Positions 42,789 through 52,125 of a stretch of DNA of 64,000 nucleotides are shown in pieces. How positions within the stretch are numbered: position 1 is the stretch's first letter; every line of letters starts with the position of its first letter. The notes below the pieces were generated by a model. That model ran no database searches and was not told the origin of the DNA. It worked only from the letters and a program-made list of their open reading frames with translations. The translations under genes and the position numbers were made by a program. The DNA is from Gammaproteobacteria bacterium (GTDB lineage: Bacteria > Pseudomonadota > Gammaproteobacteria > HTCC5015), in the NCBI GenBank assembly GCA_028284675.1, contig JANQRI010000011.1, forward strand, positions 124,001 to 188,000. Direction: 5' to 3'.

Positions 42789-43748
42789 TTATTCGTTAAT
42801 GGCGGCTTTGAGTAATGACCGCGGCAATGCGAAGACGACATTTTCTTCACGGCCGACGACTTCGTTGTTTGCCAGTTTTGCTCCGAGGGATTCCAGGTGA
42901 CGGATAACCTGCTGGACCAGCACTTCAGGTGCGGAGGCGCCGGCAGTGATGCCGATGTTTTGTTTGCCGTTCAGCCATTCGGCATTGATATCTTCCGGGC
43001 CATCGATCAGATAAGAATCCACACCTTCTTTGTTGGCAATTTCCCGCAGGCGGTTGGAGTTTGAGCTGGTTCTTGAGCCGACCACCAGAATCAGATCGCA
43101 TTCAGCAGTGAGTTTTTTCACCGCATCCTGACGGTTTTGTGTGGCGTAACAAATATCGTCTTTCTTCGGACCGATGATATTTGGAAAGCGGTCGTTGAGC
43201 ACATCAATAATTTCTTTGGTGTCATCGACCGACAGGGTGGTTTGGGTCACGAATGCGAGGTGATCAGGGTTTTCGATTTGCAGGGTCCTGGCGTCCTCCA
43301 CGCTTTCGACCAGATACATTCTGTCGTTATTACCCGCTTCATTGCGGTATTGGCCCATTGTGCCTTCCACTTCCGGGTGACCGCGGTGGCCAATCAGAAT
43401 AACTTCATGGCCGTCTTTGCTGTAGCGACTGACTTCCATATGCACTTTGGTGACCAGCGGGCAGGTTGCATCGAATACCCGTAAATGGCGCTGGGCGGCC
43501 GCTTCGCGTACAGCCAGAGAGACACCGTGCGCGCTGAATATCACAATATTGCCATCCGGCACTTCTTCCAGTTCTTCGACGAATATTGCGCCTTTTTCCC
43601 GAAGTTCGTCGACTACATAGCGGTTGTGCACGACCTCATGACGGACATAGATTGGTGCGCCAAACAGTTCCAGTGCCCGTTCAACGATTTCAATTGCGCG
43701 GTGTACGCCGGCGCAGAACCCACGTGGATTGGATAGAATAATTTGCAT
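42789..43748 (-). CDS. ispH: 4-hydroxy-3-methylbut-2-enyl diphosphate reductase
   Basis: A 319-aa protein with the three cluster-binding cysteines in context: LSNPRGFCAGVHRAIEIVERAL (C12), RVFDATCPLVTKVH and DDICYATQNRQDAV. HRGHPEVEGTMGQY and GSRTSSNSNRLREIA are also typical. It is the last enzyme of the MEP pathway, yielding IPP and DMAPP. It follows lspA by 108 bp, but the fkpB gene that often lies between them is absent. Confidence 0.97.
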   Translation of the reverse strand: MQIILSNPRGFCAGVHRAIEIVERALELFGAPIYVRHEVVHNRYVVDELREKGAIFVEELEEVPDGNIVIFSAHGVSLAVREAAAQRHLRVFDATCPLVTKVHMEVSRYSKDGHEVILIGHRGHPEVEGTMGQYRNEAGNNDRMYLVESVEDARTLQIENPDHLAFVTQTTLSVDDTKEIIDVLNDRFPNIIGPKKDDICYATQNRQDAVKKLTAECDLILVVGSRTSSNSNRLREIANKEGVDSYLIDGPEDINAEWLNGKQNIGITAGASAPEVLVQQVIRHLESLGAKLANNEVVGREENVVFALPRSLLKAAINE

Positions 43749-43856
43749 AAGCTGCCTCTGTAACTGTAGCGGATTATAGCGCAGTCACTGTGTACTGGAT
43801 ATTACCGGCCTGTATATTTGATGATGATTTTGCAAGTAGTTCCTTCACTGAGGGTT

Positions 43857-44378
43857 TTATTTTGGTTGTTCTTGGCTGAACAGACTGGTGGCCAGCAGTA
43901 TAACCGCGCCGATGCTGATCGCTGAGTCAGCGACATTAAATGTGGGCCAGTGGCAGGTTTGTCCGGCATACATTGCAAACAGCGGCAGGCAGGATTTTCC
44001 AGCCGGGTAATAAAAGTCAATAAAATCAACCACATGGCCATAAATGATCCGGTCTATCAGGTTGCCTATCGCGCCGCCGAGTATCAGTGCCAGTGATGCG
44101 GCCGTCCATTTTTCACGCACAGACAGGCGCATAATCCAGACAATCAGAATAATGCTGACAACCAGTGACAGCACAATGAAAAACCAGCGCTGCCAGCCGC
44201 TGGCATCGCTTAAAAAGCTGAATGCGGCACCTCTATTATAAGCCAGCGCGGCATTTAGCAGTGGTAGCAGCGGTTCTGGTTCTCCGAAACTCAATAAACG
44301 ATCGGCGATGATTTTGGTCAATTGGTCAATCGCAATAATGGCGGCGCTGAGCCAAAACCAACGATAGGTTTGATGCAT
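43857..44378 (-). CDS. lspA: Signal peptidase II (prolipoprotein)
   Basis: A 173-aa protein with four transmembrane helices and the aspartyl-protease motifs: NRGAAFSFL, GGAIGNLIDRIIYGHVVDFIDF (first catalytic Asp) and FNVADSAISIG (second). It removes the signal peptide from lipoproteins after lipidation. It normally follows ileS directly, but here two plus-strand envelope genes intervene. Confidence 0.96.
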   Translation of the reverse strand: MHQTYRWFWLSAAIIAIDQLTKIIADRLLSFGEPEPLLPLLNAALAYNRGAAFSFLSDASGWQRWFFIVLSLVVSIILIVWIMRLSVREKWTAASLALILGGAIGNLIDRIIYGHVVDFIDFYYPAGKSCLPLFAMYAGQTCHWPTFNVADSAISIGAVILLATSLFSQEQPK

Positions 44379-44539
44379 GCTTAAGGTTCTCCGGTTTATG
44401 CCGCAGCAAATAGTATATGTGTCACAGATTAGTTTATCATTTACAATAAGTTCTTGCTTTTATCTGTGAAAACACTTTAACTTTTAAGCGGCAGCGATTA
44501 TAGTTTAACCCGCAACTCCACCGTCTAGGGAGAACTTAA

Positions 44540-45049
44540 ATGAAATTCGCCATTATTACCCCACTTTTAGCGTTGACGCTGATAACGGGATCCGCCCTGG
44601 CAGACTCAAAATTTTATTGGGGCGCGAATCTGGCGTCCTCCGAGTTTGATTCCGAAACAGGTTTTAGTCTGGATACCACCGGAATTGGACTCAAGTTTGG
44701 CCGTGAGTTTGGCGATTATATTGATGTTGAAGCGCACTTGGGATTTGGTTCCGATAACAGTGAGGATCTGGGAGATCCGGAGCTCACATATGGCGGGGCC
44801 TTTGTGAAATTTAATTTACCTTTTGAAAAGGTCAGTTTGTATGTGATGGGCGGTGCCACGAAAGTGGATATCGACACCAATACCGTCAGCGGCGACGATG
44901 AGGAGCCGGGTATTGGGGGTGGCCTGGAATTATATGGCGGTGAAAACACTGCGTTTGTGATCGAGTTTATGCGCTATGGTGATGATAACTCGGTTGACAG
45001 TGTCAGCTTCGGAATCGTACATCGCTTTAATTTTCCAAGGCTGCGATAA
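44540..45049 (+). CDS. Small outer-membrane beta-barrel protein
   Basis: A 169-aa protein with a clear signal peptide ending ALA (residues 19-21) and alternating strands typical of an eight-stranded barrel (FYWGANLASSEFD, TGIGLKFGREFGDYIDVEAHLGFG, VSFGIVHRFNF). It ends in an aromatic/Leu-Arg pattern. Family like Ail/Opa/OmpA-barrel proteins; no specific function can be read. AGGGAG precedes the ATG. It has turned up between lspA and ileS, breaking a conserved operon. Confidence 0.75.
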   Translation: MKFAIITPLLALTLITGSALADSKFYWGANLASSEFDSETGFSLDTTGIGLKFGREFGDYIDVEAHLGFGSDNSEDLGDPELTYGGAFVKFNLPFEKVSLYVMGGATKVDIDTNTVSGDDEEPGIGGGLELYGGENTAFVIEFMRYGDDNSVDSVSFGIVHRFNFPRLR

Positions 45050-45138
45050 ACGGCGGTATTTTTAAGATCAGCCGGGCAGCCGAAACGACGGGGCCATGGT
45101 ACAAATAATACTGACAGCATTGATCGGGAGTGCCTGAA

Positions 45139-46212
45139 ATGCAAACACGTAGATTGTTTCTATATGCGACATTATCGGCAGCAGTGGTTTTGGCCGGGTG
45201 CAGCGATGAGGATGAGACCGAATTAGGCAATCCGGACGTTTCTGATTTTCCATCCGTCGGCATACCTGATCAAAACAGCCTGAGTATCGCCGCGTCAGAG
45301 CTTAATTCACGTTCCGGCAGCATTGATGGTACTACTGTCGATCTTACCGTGCGGTTGGCTGATCAATTAAATAATAATACTACGATACCTGATGGGACCA
45401 CGGTTCGTTTTGCCGCGGAGGGTGGTTCGGTTGAACCGATGTGTACCACGATTGGTGGCACATGTTCAGTGGTCTGGACCAGTCAGGCACCGCGCCCGGC
45501 CGCGATCGCACCGGAGTTGAGTAATTTTCGCGCAAGCGTTCTGGCCTGGGTCGCCGGCACTGAGTCGTTTACCGATAATAATTCCAACGGTTTGTTTGAT
45601 GATGGTGATACCCAGATCAGTGATATCGGTGAGCCGTTTTTGGATAAGAATGCTGATGGCACCCGTGACAATAATGAAGAGTTTGTGAATTTCCCGATTA
45701 TCGATTCACTGAACTCGGGCGGGGTTTATGATGTTGCCGATGGTCTGTATTCCGGGCCCAACTGTGCGCATTCAACACTCTGCTCGCCCAACAGCTCGAT
45801 CGTAACATTCGGTAATATTATTTTGACGATGTCGACTGACGGGGTTCGCATTCAACCGGTCGCGTTTGTTGGTGGTGCCTGGCAGGATTCCCCTATAGTG
45901 GGCGCAGTGACTTTGTCTACCACTTTGTTCTTTTTGGTTACGGATGTGAACGGTAATCCGCCGATTATCGGTACCTCGGTGGATTTCTCGACTGATGTCG
46001 GTACGACCAGCGGTTCTACCAGTTTTACCGTACCGAATACCAATATCGATGTAGGTCTAACATCGCCGTATCCGGCGGTTGCCGGCGGCCTGGTGTATGC
46101 GGTTTCAATTAATGAAGACCCGATGAACGCCGATGTCGGGACACTGACCGTTACCGTGACACCACCGAATGTGAGTCCCACAGTACTGAACGTAGGGCTG
46201 ATAGATCCTTAG
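45139..46212 (+). CDS. Lipoprotein with Ig-like and calcium-loop-like segments
   Basis: A 357-aa protein from the ATG at 45139 (GGGAG 8 nt upstream). The lipobox VLAGC places Cys21 as the lipidated residue. After it come beta-rich Ig-like stretches (TTVDLTVRLADQLNNNTTIPDGTTVRFAAEGG; GTLTVTVTPPN near the end) and two Asp/Asn-rich loops (FTDNNSNGLFDDGD and LDKNADGTRDNNEEF) like EF-hand or dockerin calcium loops. It probably sits on the outer membrane. It follows the beta-barrel gene by 89 bp and may be cotranscribed. Confidence 0.75.
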   Translation: MQTRRLFLYATLSAAVVLAGCSDEDETELGNPDVSDFPSVGIPDQNSLSIAASELNSRSGSIDGTTVDLTVRLADQLNNNTTIPDGTTVRFAAEGGSVEPMCTTIGGTCSVVWTSQAPRPAAIAPELSNFRASVLAWVAGTESFTDNNSNGLFDDGDTQISDIGEPFLDKNADGTRDNNEEFVNFPIIDSLNSGGVYDVADGLYSGPNCAHSTLCSPNSSIVTFGNIILTMSTDGVRIQPVAFVGGAWQDSPIVGAVTLSTTLFFLVTDVNGNPPIIGTSVDFSTDVGTTSGSTSFTVPNTNIDVGLTSPYPAVAGGLVYAVSINEDPMNADVGTLTVTVTPPNVSPTVLNVGLIDP

Positions 46213-46236
46213 GTTTTTATTCCGCTCGAGAGCGAA

Positions 46237-49047
46237 TCAGGCAAATTGGCGCGGTTCCCCCGCGCCGTCCACATTCATTACGCAACGTCCGCAAAGCTCG
46301 GGGTGATTTGAGTCGCTACCGACATCTTCGCGGTGATGCCAGCAACGAATACATTTCTTATGTTGGCAGGCACTGACTTTGATTTTGAATTTGGCATCCG
46401 ATTCATTGGTCTCGCCTTGCCAATCGGTTAGCGGGTGCAGACGCGCATAAGAGGTGATAAACACAAAACGTAGTTCATCACCGAGTTGCGTGAGTTGGGC
46501 GTGGAGCCCCGGTTCGCAATACACATCGACTTCAGCGTCCAGAGAAGAGCCGATCTCCCCGGATTCGCGTAAACCCTCAAGCTGTTTGCTTACCGCAGTG
46601 CGTACCGTCAGTACTTCAGACCAGAAGTTGCTGTTTAATGCTTCGCTGTCATCCAGCGGATCAAGCTTTTCATACCAGGTTTCGGTGAAAATGGATTCGG
46701 CGCGATTGTCGCCAGGCACATAACGCCAGGCTTCATCGGCGGTAAAGCTTAAAATCGGTGCGAGCCAGCGCAGCATTGCCTCGACAATATGAAACATCGC
46801 GGTCTGCGCAGAGCGGCGACCCAGGCTGTCGGTCTGCATGGTGTATTGGCGGTCCTTAATCACATCGAGATAGAAGCCACCCATTTCAACCGCGCAGAAA
46901 TTGTGTACCAGCTGATAGATACGGTGAAACTGGTAACTGCCATATGCAGCGATGACCTGTTGTTGCACTCGGTATGCGGAATCAACCGCCCAACGGTCCA
47001 GCGCGAGCATATTATGGTTTTCGATCAGATCATTTGCCGGATCAAACCCGTCCAGGTTCGCGAGCAGATAGCGAACTGTATTACGCATTCGACGATAAGA
47101 GTCCGATGTGCGTTTGAGTATCTCATCGGATACACTCATTTCAGCGCTGTAGTCCGTCGCAGCCACCCACAGGCGCAGTATGTCCGCGCCGAGTGTTTTC
47201 AAAACTTTTTGCGGGGCGATCACATTGCCTGTTGATTTGGACATTTTTCGGCCCTGTGCATCAACCGTAAAGCCGTGAGTCAGCACGGCTTTGTAAGGCG
47301 CAGTGCCATGAATCGCAGCAGCAGTCAGCAGTGAGGACTGAAACCAGCCGCGATGCTGGTCGGAGCCTTCCAAGTATAAATCCGCCGGTGGCTGTTTGAG
47401 CTCGTCGGCCCGCCGCTCAAGCACGGCAGCATGCGTTACACCTGAGTCGAACCAGACATCCAGCGTGTCGGTGACTTTAATATAATCATCGGCATCTTCA
47501 CCGAGTAATTCGGCCGAATCCAGTTCAAACCACGCATCGATGCCGCGTTGCTCAATCCGCTGAGCGGCCTGTTCGATTAATGCGGGCGTATCCGGATGCA
47601 GCTCCTCGGTGGTTTTATGAATAAACAATGTAATCGGCACACCCCAGGTGCGCTGACGTGAAATACACCAATCCGGTCTGTTGTCTACCATGCTCTCGAT
47701 GCGTGCCTGACCCCAGTCCGGCATCCATTGGGTTGCATGAATCGCATCCATCGCCTGCTGACGTAGATTGTTTTGCGTCATGCTGATAAACCATTGTGGT
47801 GTGGCGCGAAAAATAATCGGTGTTTTATGTCGCCAACAATGCGGGTAGCTGTGCTTGAGTTTACCGACATGCAGCAAGGAGCCATTTTCTTGCATCAGCT
47901 CGATCAGGTAATCGTTGGCTTTATTCACATGTATGCCTGCCAGCAGTTCGGTATCCGGCAGAAATACACCGTTACCGCCAACCGGATTGTAGACCGGCAG
48001 CTGGTATTTTAATCCAACCGCGTAGTCATCCTGACCATGCCCCGGGGCGGTGTGGACCGCACCGGTACCTGTTTCGGTCGTGACGTGTTCACCGAGAATG
48101 ACCGGAACCGTCCGTTCGTAGAAAGGGTGTTGCAATTGCAGTCCTTCCAATGCGGCACCGTTGCTGTTTCCCAGAACAGTATGGTTTTCAATTTCGTACC
48201 GTTGCAGGCATTGTTCAAGCAGTGCTTCGGCGATAATCAGGCGCTCGGTGCCGGTATCAATCAGCAGATAGTTCAGGTCCGGATGTAATGCGACCGCCTG
48301 GTTTGCCGGCAGGGTCCACGGTGTTGTGGTCCAGATGACGATTGAGGTTGTTTTTTCATCTTTTGAACCGAACAATTTATTAACTGCCGGGATATCGTTT
48401 AGCTGAAAGCGTACGTCAATCTGCGGTGATACTTTGTCTTCATATTCGACTTCGGCCTCGGCCAGAGCCGAGCCGCAGTCCAGACACCAGTGCACCGGTT
48501 TATGGCCTTTTAACAGGTGGCCTTTTTCGATAATACGGCCCAGTGTTCTGACGATGTCGGCTTCAAACTGATAGTCCAGGGTTAAATAAGGTGAATCCCA
48601 GTCACCGAAAATGCCCAGACGGATAAAGTCGTTTCGTTGCTTGTCGACCTGTTTGCCTGCGTATTCACGGCAGGCCTGCCGGAATTCTGTGGCGGTGACC
48701 TTATTGCCGGGTTTGCCGATTTTTTTCTCAACATTGAGTTCAATCGGCAGGCCGTGACAGTCCCAGCCCGGAATGTAAGGCGCATCAAAACCATCAAGCG
48801 TTTTGGATTTAACAATGATGTCTTTCAGGATCTTATTGACCGCATGACCGATATGGATATCGCCGTTTGCATAAGGCGGGCCGTCATGCAAAATAAATTT
48901 TTTGTCGTTTTGCCGCTGTTGACGGATTTTGCGGTACAGGTCCATGGATTGCCAGCGCGCAAGTGTCTCGGGCTCACGTTGCGCCAGATTGGCCTTCATC
49001 GGAAATGCGGTTTTCGGCAGGTTGAGTGTTTTTTTGTAATCGGTCAC
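46237..49047 (-). CDS. ileS: Isoleucyl-tRNA synthetase
   Basis: About 936 aa. I start at the GTG at 49047 (VTDYKKTLNLPKTAFPM), which matches the usual N-terminus; the frame stays open 14 codons earlier. The HIGH motif is in PPYANGDIHIGHAVNKI, KMSKS in GRKMSKSTGNVI, and the C-terminal zinc finger in KCIRCWHHREDVG...CGRC. It charges tRNA-Ile and edits valine in the inserted CP1 domain. It is part of the ribF-ileS block and starts 44 bp after the ribF stop. Confidence 0.97.
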   Translation of the reverse strand: MTDYKKTLNLPKTAFPMKANLAQREPETLARWQSMDLYRKIRQQRQNDKKFILHDGPPYANGDIHIGHAVNKILKDIIVKSKTLDGFDAPYIPGWDCHGLPIELNVEKKIGKPGNKVTATEFRQACREYAGKQVDKQRNDFIRLGIFGDWDSPYLTLDYQFEADIVRTLGRIIEKGHLLKGHKPVHWCLDCGSALAEAEVEYEDKVSPQIDVRFQLNDIPAVNKLFGSKDEKTTSIVIWTTTPWTLPANQAVALHPDLNYLLIDTGTERLIIAEALLEQCLQRYEIENHTVLGNSNGAALEGLQLQHPFYERTVPVILGEHVTTETGTGAVHTAPGHGQDDYAVGLKYQLPVYNPVGGNGVFLPDTELLAGIHVNKANDYLIELMQENGSLLHVGKLKHSYPHCWRHKTPIIFRATPQWFISMTQNNLRQQAMDAIHATQWMPDWGQARIESMVDNRPDWCISRQRTWGVPITLFIHKTTEELHPDTPALIEQAAQRIEQRGIDAWFELDSAELLGEDADDYIKVTDTLDVWFDSGVTHAAVLERRADELKQPPADLYLEGSDQHRGWFQSSLLTAAAIHGTAPYKAVLTHGFTVDAQGRKMSKSTGNVIAPQKVLKTLGADILRLWVAATDYSAEMSVSDEILKRTSDSYRRMRNTVRYLLANLDGFDPANDLIENHNMLALDRWAVDSAYRVQQQVIAAYGSYQFHRIYQLVHNFCAVEMGGFYLDVIKDRQYTMQTDSLGRRSAQTAMFHIVEAMLRWLAPILSFTADEAWRYVPGDNRAESIFTETWYEKLDPLDDSEALNSNFWSEVLTVRTAVSKQLEGLRESGEIGSSLDAEVDVYCEPGLHAQLTQLGDELRFVFITSYARLHPLTDWQGETNESDAKFKIKVSACQHKKCIRCWHHREDVGSDSNHPELCGRCVMNVDGAGEPRQFA

Positions 49048-49091
49048 TTTTGTTTTCTTTATTAAAGCTGTGTCACAGGCGAGCGCCAAGA

Positions 49092-50033
49092 TTACACATT
49101 TGCGGCTTTTTGAGCAAAAAAATCACGGGCCTGGCGGGCATCCGCCTGCATTTGTTCGACCAGTGCCGCAACTGTGTCGAAACGTTTTTCATCACGGAGC
49201 TTTTGCAGAAAATATACATCCGCATGTTGATGATAGATGTCGGTATTGAAATCAAACAGGTACACTTCCAGCAGACACCGGCCGCCGCCGAAAGTCGGAC
49301 GGATGCCGATACTCGCGACCCCCGGCCGCCGTTCCGGTCCAAGTCCGCCGACTTCGACTGCGAAGATTCCCATCAGAGGTGTTTGCCGGCGTTTTAAATG
49401 AATGTTGGCCGTCGGGAAGCCCAGTTCGCGCCCGCGTTTATCACCGTGTGCGACCCGGCCGGACATATGGTAGGGGCGGCCCAGCAGTTCGGCGGCCAGT
49501 TTCATATCGCCGTCTCCAAGTGCGGCCCGGATACGGGTGCTGCTGATGCGTTGTTGGCCGGCCAGTAATGTGTCGGTGTTTTCAACAGAAAACCCGTGCT
49601 CCTGACCCATTGCCTCAAGCAGTTGATAGTCGCCCTTACGGTTTTTACCAAAGCGGGTGTCATCACCGATCACCATATGTTTAATGCCCAGGCCGTTGAC
49701 CAGTATTTTGCGGACAAACTCCTCGGCAGTTAAGTTAACCAGGTTTGCATCGAATTTTTCGCATAATACCCGCTCGATACCGAGCGAGCGGATAATTGTC
49801 AGCTTTTCGCGCAGTCGTGTGAGTCGTGATGGCGCAGTATCCGGTGCAAAGTATTCACGTGATAATGGTTCGGTGGTAATGAGCGTTGATGGCAACCTCA
49901 TGTTTTCAGCCTGTTCAATGACGCGTTTAATGATCTGTTGATGCCCCAGGTGTACACCGTCGAAGTTGCCCAGGGTTGCAACGCAGCCACGGTGCCGGGC
50001 ACTTAAGTTGTAGTGAGACCGAATCAGTTCCAC
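49092..50033 (-). CDS. ribF: Bifunctional riboflavin kinase / FAD synthetase
   Basis: A 313-aa protein. The N-terminal nucleotidyltransferase half has LGNFDGVHLGHQQIIKRV and VIGDDTRFGKNRKGDY; the C-terminal kinase half has GRVAHGDKRGRELGFPTANI and VASIGIRPTFGG. It turns riboflavin into FMN and FAD. The order murJ-ribF-ileS on one strand is conserved in Gammaproteobacteria. It starts 21 bp after the murJ stop. Confidence 0.97.
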   Translation of the reverse strand: MELIRSHYNLSARHRGCVATLGNFDGVHLGHQQIIKRVIEQAENMRLPSTLITTEPLSREYFAPDTAPSRLTRLREKLTIIRSLGIERVLCEKFDANLVNLTAEEFVRKILVNGLGIKHMVIGDDTRFGKNRKGDYQLLEAMGQEHGFSVENTDTLLAGQQRISSTRIRAALGDGDMKLAAELLGRPYHMSGRVAHGDKRGRELGFPTANIHLKRRQTPLMGIFAVEVGGLGPERRPGVASIGIRPTFGGGRCLLEVYLFDFNTDIYHQHADVYFLQKLRDEKRFDTVAALVEQMQADARQARDFFAQKAANV

Positions 50034-50054
50034 AATAAAACCATCAGTGTTTAC

Positions 50055-51656
50055 TTAGTTATGCCCACGGAAGTGCCGCATGCGCACTCCGCTGAGCCAT
50101 AACGTACCGAAATACACCGCCGCGCCGGCCGCAATCAGGCCGGTGAGTTGTATTCCCCGTTGCCAATAATGCCACTGTGCCCAGGTTTCGGCGCCGGGCA
50201 TAAAATAAATCAGCACCGCACACATCGTCAGTGTTGCCGCACCTATTTGTATGATCAGGCGCGACCAGCCCTGTTGTGGCCGGTAAACCTGCTGTTGTTT
50301 CAGTGTGTGTGTCAGTAATCCGGTTTGTATCCATGCGGCACACGCAGTGGCCAGCGCCAGACCGGCGTGTGTGGCGGTAAAGTCCAGATATATCAGTGTG
50401 ACGACAAAGACAATATTCATCAGCATGTTCAACAGCATCGCGCGTATCGCGATTTTAACCGGTGTGCGTGTATCCTGCCTTGCGAAAAATGCCGGTGCCA
50501 GTATCTTAACCAGAATAAATGCGGGCAGGCCGACCGCATATGCCATTAACGCATAGGCGGCCATGCGTGTATCGAAAAGAGTGAACTCACCGTACTGAAA
50601 CAATGTGATCAGCATGGGTTGGGAAAGAATCAGCAGCCCCAGCATCGAAGGCACGCCGATCAGCAGGCTTAGGCGCAACGCCCAGTCCAGGTTGTTGGAA
50701 AATGCCTGTGTATCGGCGGTGGCATGTTTTTGGGACAGGCTCGGCAGGATCACGGTGGCGATCGCTATTCCGAATACACCCAGTGGAAACTCCACCAGCC
50801 GGTCGGCAAAATACAGCCAGCTGACGCTGCCGCCTTGCAGCATTGATGCGATCAGTGTGTCGAGCAGCAGGTTGATCTGCACGACCGCCGAGCCCAGCAT
50901 CGCCGGCAGCATCAACGTCAGAATTTTCTGTACGCCCGGGTGTTTCCAGCCCCAACGGGGCCATTGCAGAATATTCAGCCGGTATAAAAACGGCAGCTGG
51001 AACAAGAACTGCACGACACCTGCGATAAATGCACCCCAGGCCAATGCAAATACCGGTGTTTCCATATGCGGGCTCAGCCATATTGCGCAGGCAATTAAGC
51101 ACACATTCAGTAGAACCGGTGTGAACGCCGGTATTGCAAAGCGCCGGAAGCTGTTCAGTATGCCGCCTGCCAGTGCAACCATCGATATAAAAAATAAATA
51201 GGGGAATGTCAGCCGCAGCATCCGTGCAGCGAGGTCGAGTCGCTCGCTGTCGTCAGCGAACCCGGGGGCGAAGACCAGGATAACCAATGGTGCTGCACTG
51301 ACACCGATGGTGCTTAATAGTAGTAATACAGCGCCCAGCGTGCCGCTGACATGCCGGACCAGGTCGCGCAGCTTTTCATGGTTTTGTGTTTCGCGATATT
51401 CAGTAAACACCGGCACAAATGCCTGCGAGAAAGCTCCTTCTGCGAACAGCCGGCGGAAAAAATTTGGAATTTTAAATGCAACAAAGAATGCATCGGTCGC
51501 GATATTGGCACCAAACAGGCGGGCAATGACCATATCACGTACGAACCCGAGAACCCTTGATATCAGGGTCATCGAACCGACCGTGCCGGAAGCCCGCAGT
51601 AAGCCGGTTTGTTTCTCCGGTCGGGCTTTTTCAGGGTGCTCTGGTTGTTTGGACAC
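50055..51656 (-). CDS. murJ: Lipid II flippase MurJ
   Basis: About 533 aa from the GTG at 51656. No ATG precedes the conserved SGTVGSMTLISRVLGFVRDMV, so a non-ATG start is needed; a TTG at 51752 is the other choice, but it would overlap the rpsT promoter. Fourteen transmembrane helices are visible, with KIPNFFRRLFAEGAFSQAFVPVF as the MviN signature. It moves lipid II across the inner membrane for peptidoglycan synthesis. Confidence 0.93.
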   Translation of the reverse strand: MSKQPEHPEKARPEKQTGLLRASGTVGSMTLISRVLGFVRDMVIARLFGANIATDAFFVAFKIPNFFRRLFAEGAFSQAFVPVFTEYRETQNHEKLRDLVRHVSGTLGAVLLLLSTIGVSAAPLVILVFAPGFADDSERLDLAARMLRLTFPYLFFISMVALAGGILNSFRRFAIPAFTPVLLNVCLIACAIWLSPHMETPVFALAWGAFIAGVVQFLFQLPFLYRLNILQWPRWGWKHPGVQKILTLMLPAMLGSAVVQINLLLDTLIASMLQGGSVSWLYFADRLVEFPLGVFGIAIATVILPSLSQKHATADTQAFSNNLDWALRLSLLIGVPSMLGLLILSQPMLITLFQYGEFTLFDTRMAAYALMAYAVGLPAFILVKILAPAFFARQDTRTPVKIAIRAMLLNMLMNIVFVVTLIYLDFTATHAGLALATACAAWIQTGLLTHTLKQQQVYRPQQGWSRLIIQIGAATLTMCAVLIYFMPGAETWAQWHYWQRGIQLTGLIAAGAAVYFGTLWLSGVRMRHFRGHN

Positions 51657-51745
51657 GGTCAATAGGTGCGGTAAAGCGCCCAAGTCTACCGGCTTGGGCG
51701 ATTGCTGCAAGCGCAAAACGATCCTAAATCCCGGTTGCCCCGGAA

Positions 51746-51774
51746 TTGACAATACGTGGTGGAGTTGGGATAAT
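51746..51774 (+). promoter_or_regulatory. Strong sigma-70 promoter for rpsT
   Basis: A perfect TTGACA (51746-51751), 17-bp spacer and GATAAT (51769-51774). A start near 51781 would give a leader of about 37 nt before the GTG of rpsT. Confidence 0.75.
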
Positions 51775-51817
51775 CGCGCCCCTCTTTAGAAAACAAGCAT
51801 TTTACATCGGGAACAAC

Positions 51818-52081
51818 GTGGCAAATACAGCACAAGCCAGAAAACGCGCCAGACAGGCGGAGAAACGTCGTCAGCACAATAACAGTCTGCGTTCGGGTTT
51901 TCGTACCTCAATTAAGAAAGTTATTAAAGCGGTGGCAGCCGGAGAGAAGAAAACTGCGTCTGAGGCCTATTCGAATGCGGTTCCGATGATTGATGCGATG
52001 GTGAACAAGAATATTATTCATCGCAATAAAGCCGCCCGGCATAAAAGCCGTCTGAATCGGCTTGTTAAGGCGATGGGCTGA
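51818..52081 (+). CDS. rpsT: 30S ribosomal protein S20
   Basis: An 87-aa basic protein starting with GTG at 51818 (ANTAQARKRARQAEKRRQHN follows) with GGGAA just upstream. The rest, RTSIKKVIKAVAAGEKKTA and KGIIHRNKAARHKSRL-like NIIHRNKAARHKSRLNRLV, is typical S20. It binds 16S rRNA early in assembly. Divergent from murJ, as in many relatives. Confidence 0.96.
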   Translation: MANTAQARKRARQAEKRRQHNNSLRSGFRTSIKKVIKAVAAGEKKTASEAYSNAVPMIDAMVNKNIIHRNKAARHKSRLNRLVKAMG

Positions 52082-52125
52082 TATTTTTCCCTGATTTTTT
52101 TCTGTAGTTTTCGGTAAATCTTTTT

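Noticed and set aside
43802..44041. 79-codon minus-strand frame overlapping lspA
   Set aside because: It is a shadow in another frame of the conserved lspA gene.
51657..51752. Longer murJ starting at TTG 51752
   Set aside because: The extra 32 residues match nothing in the family and the start lies in the -35/-10 region of the strong rpsT promoter.
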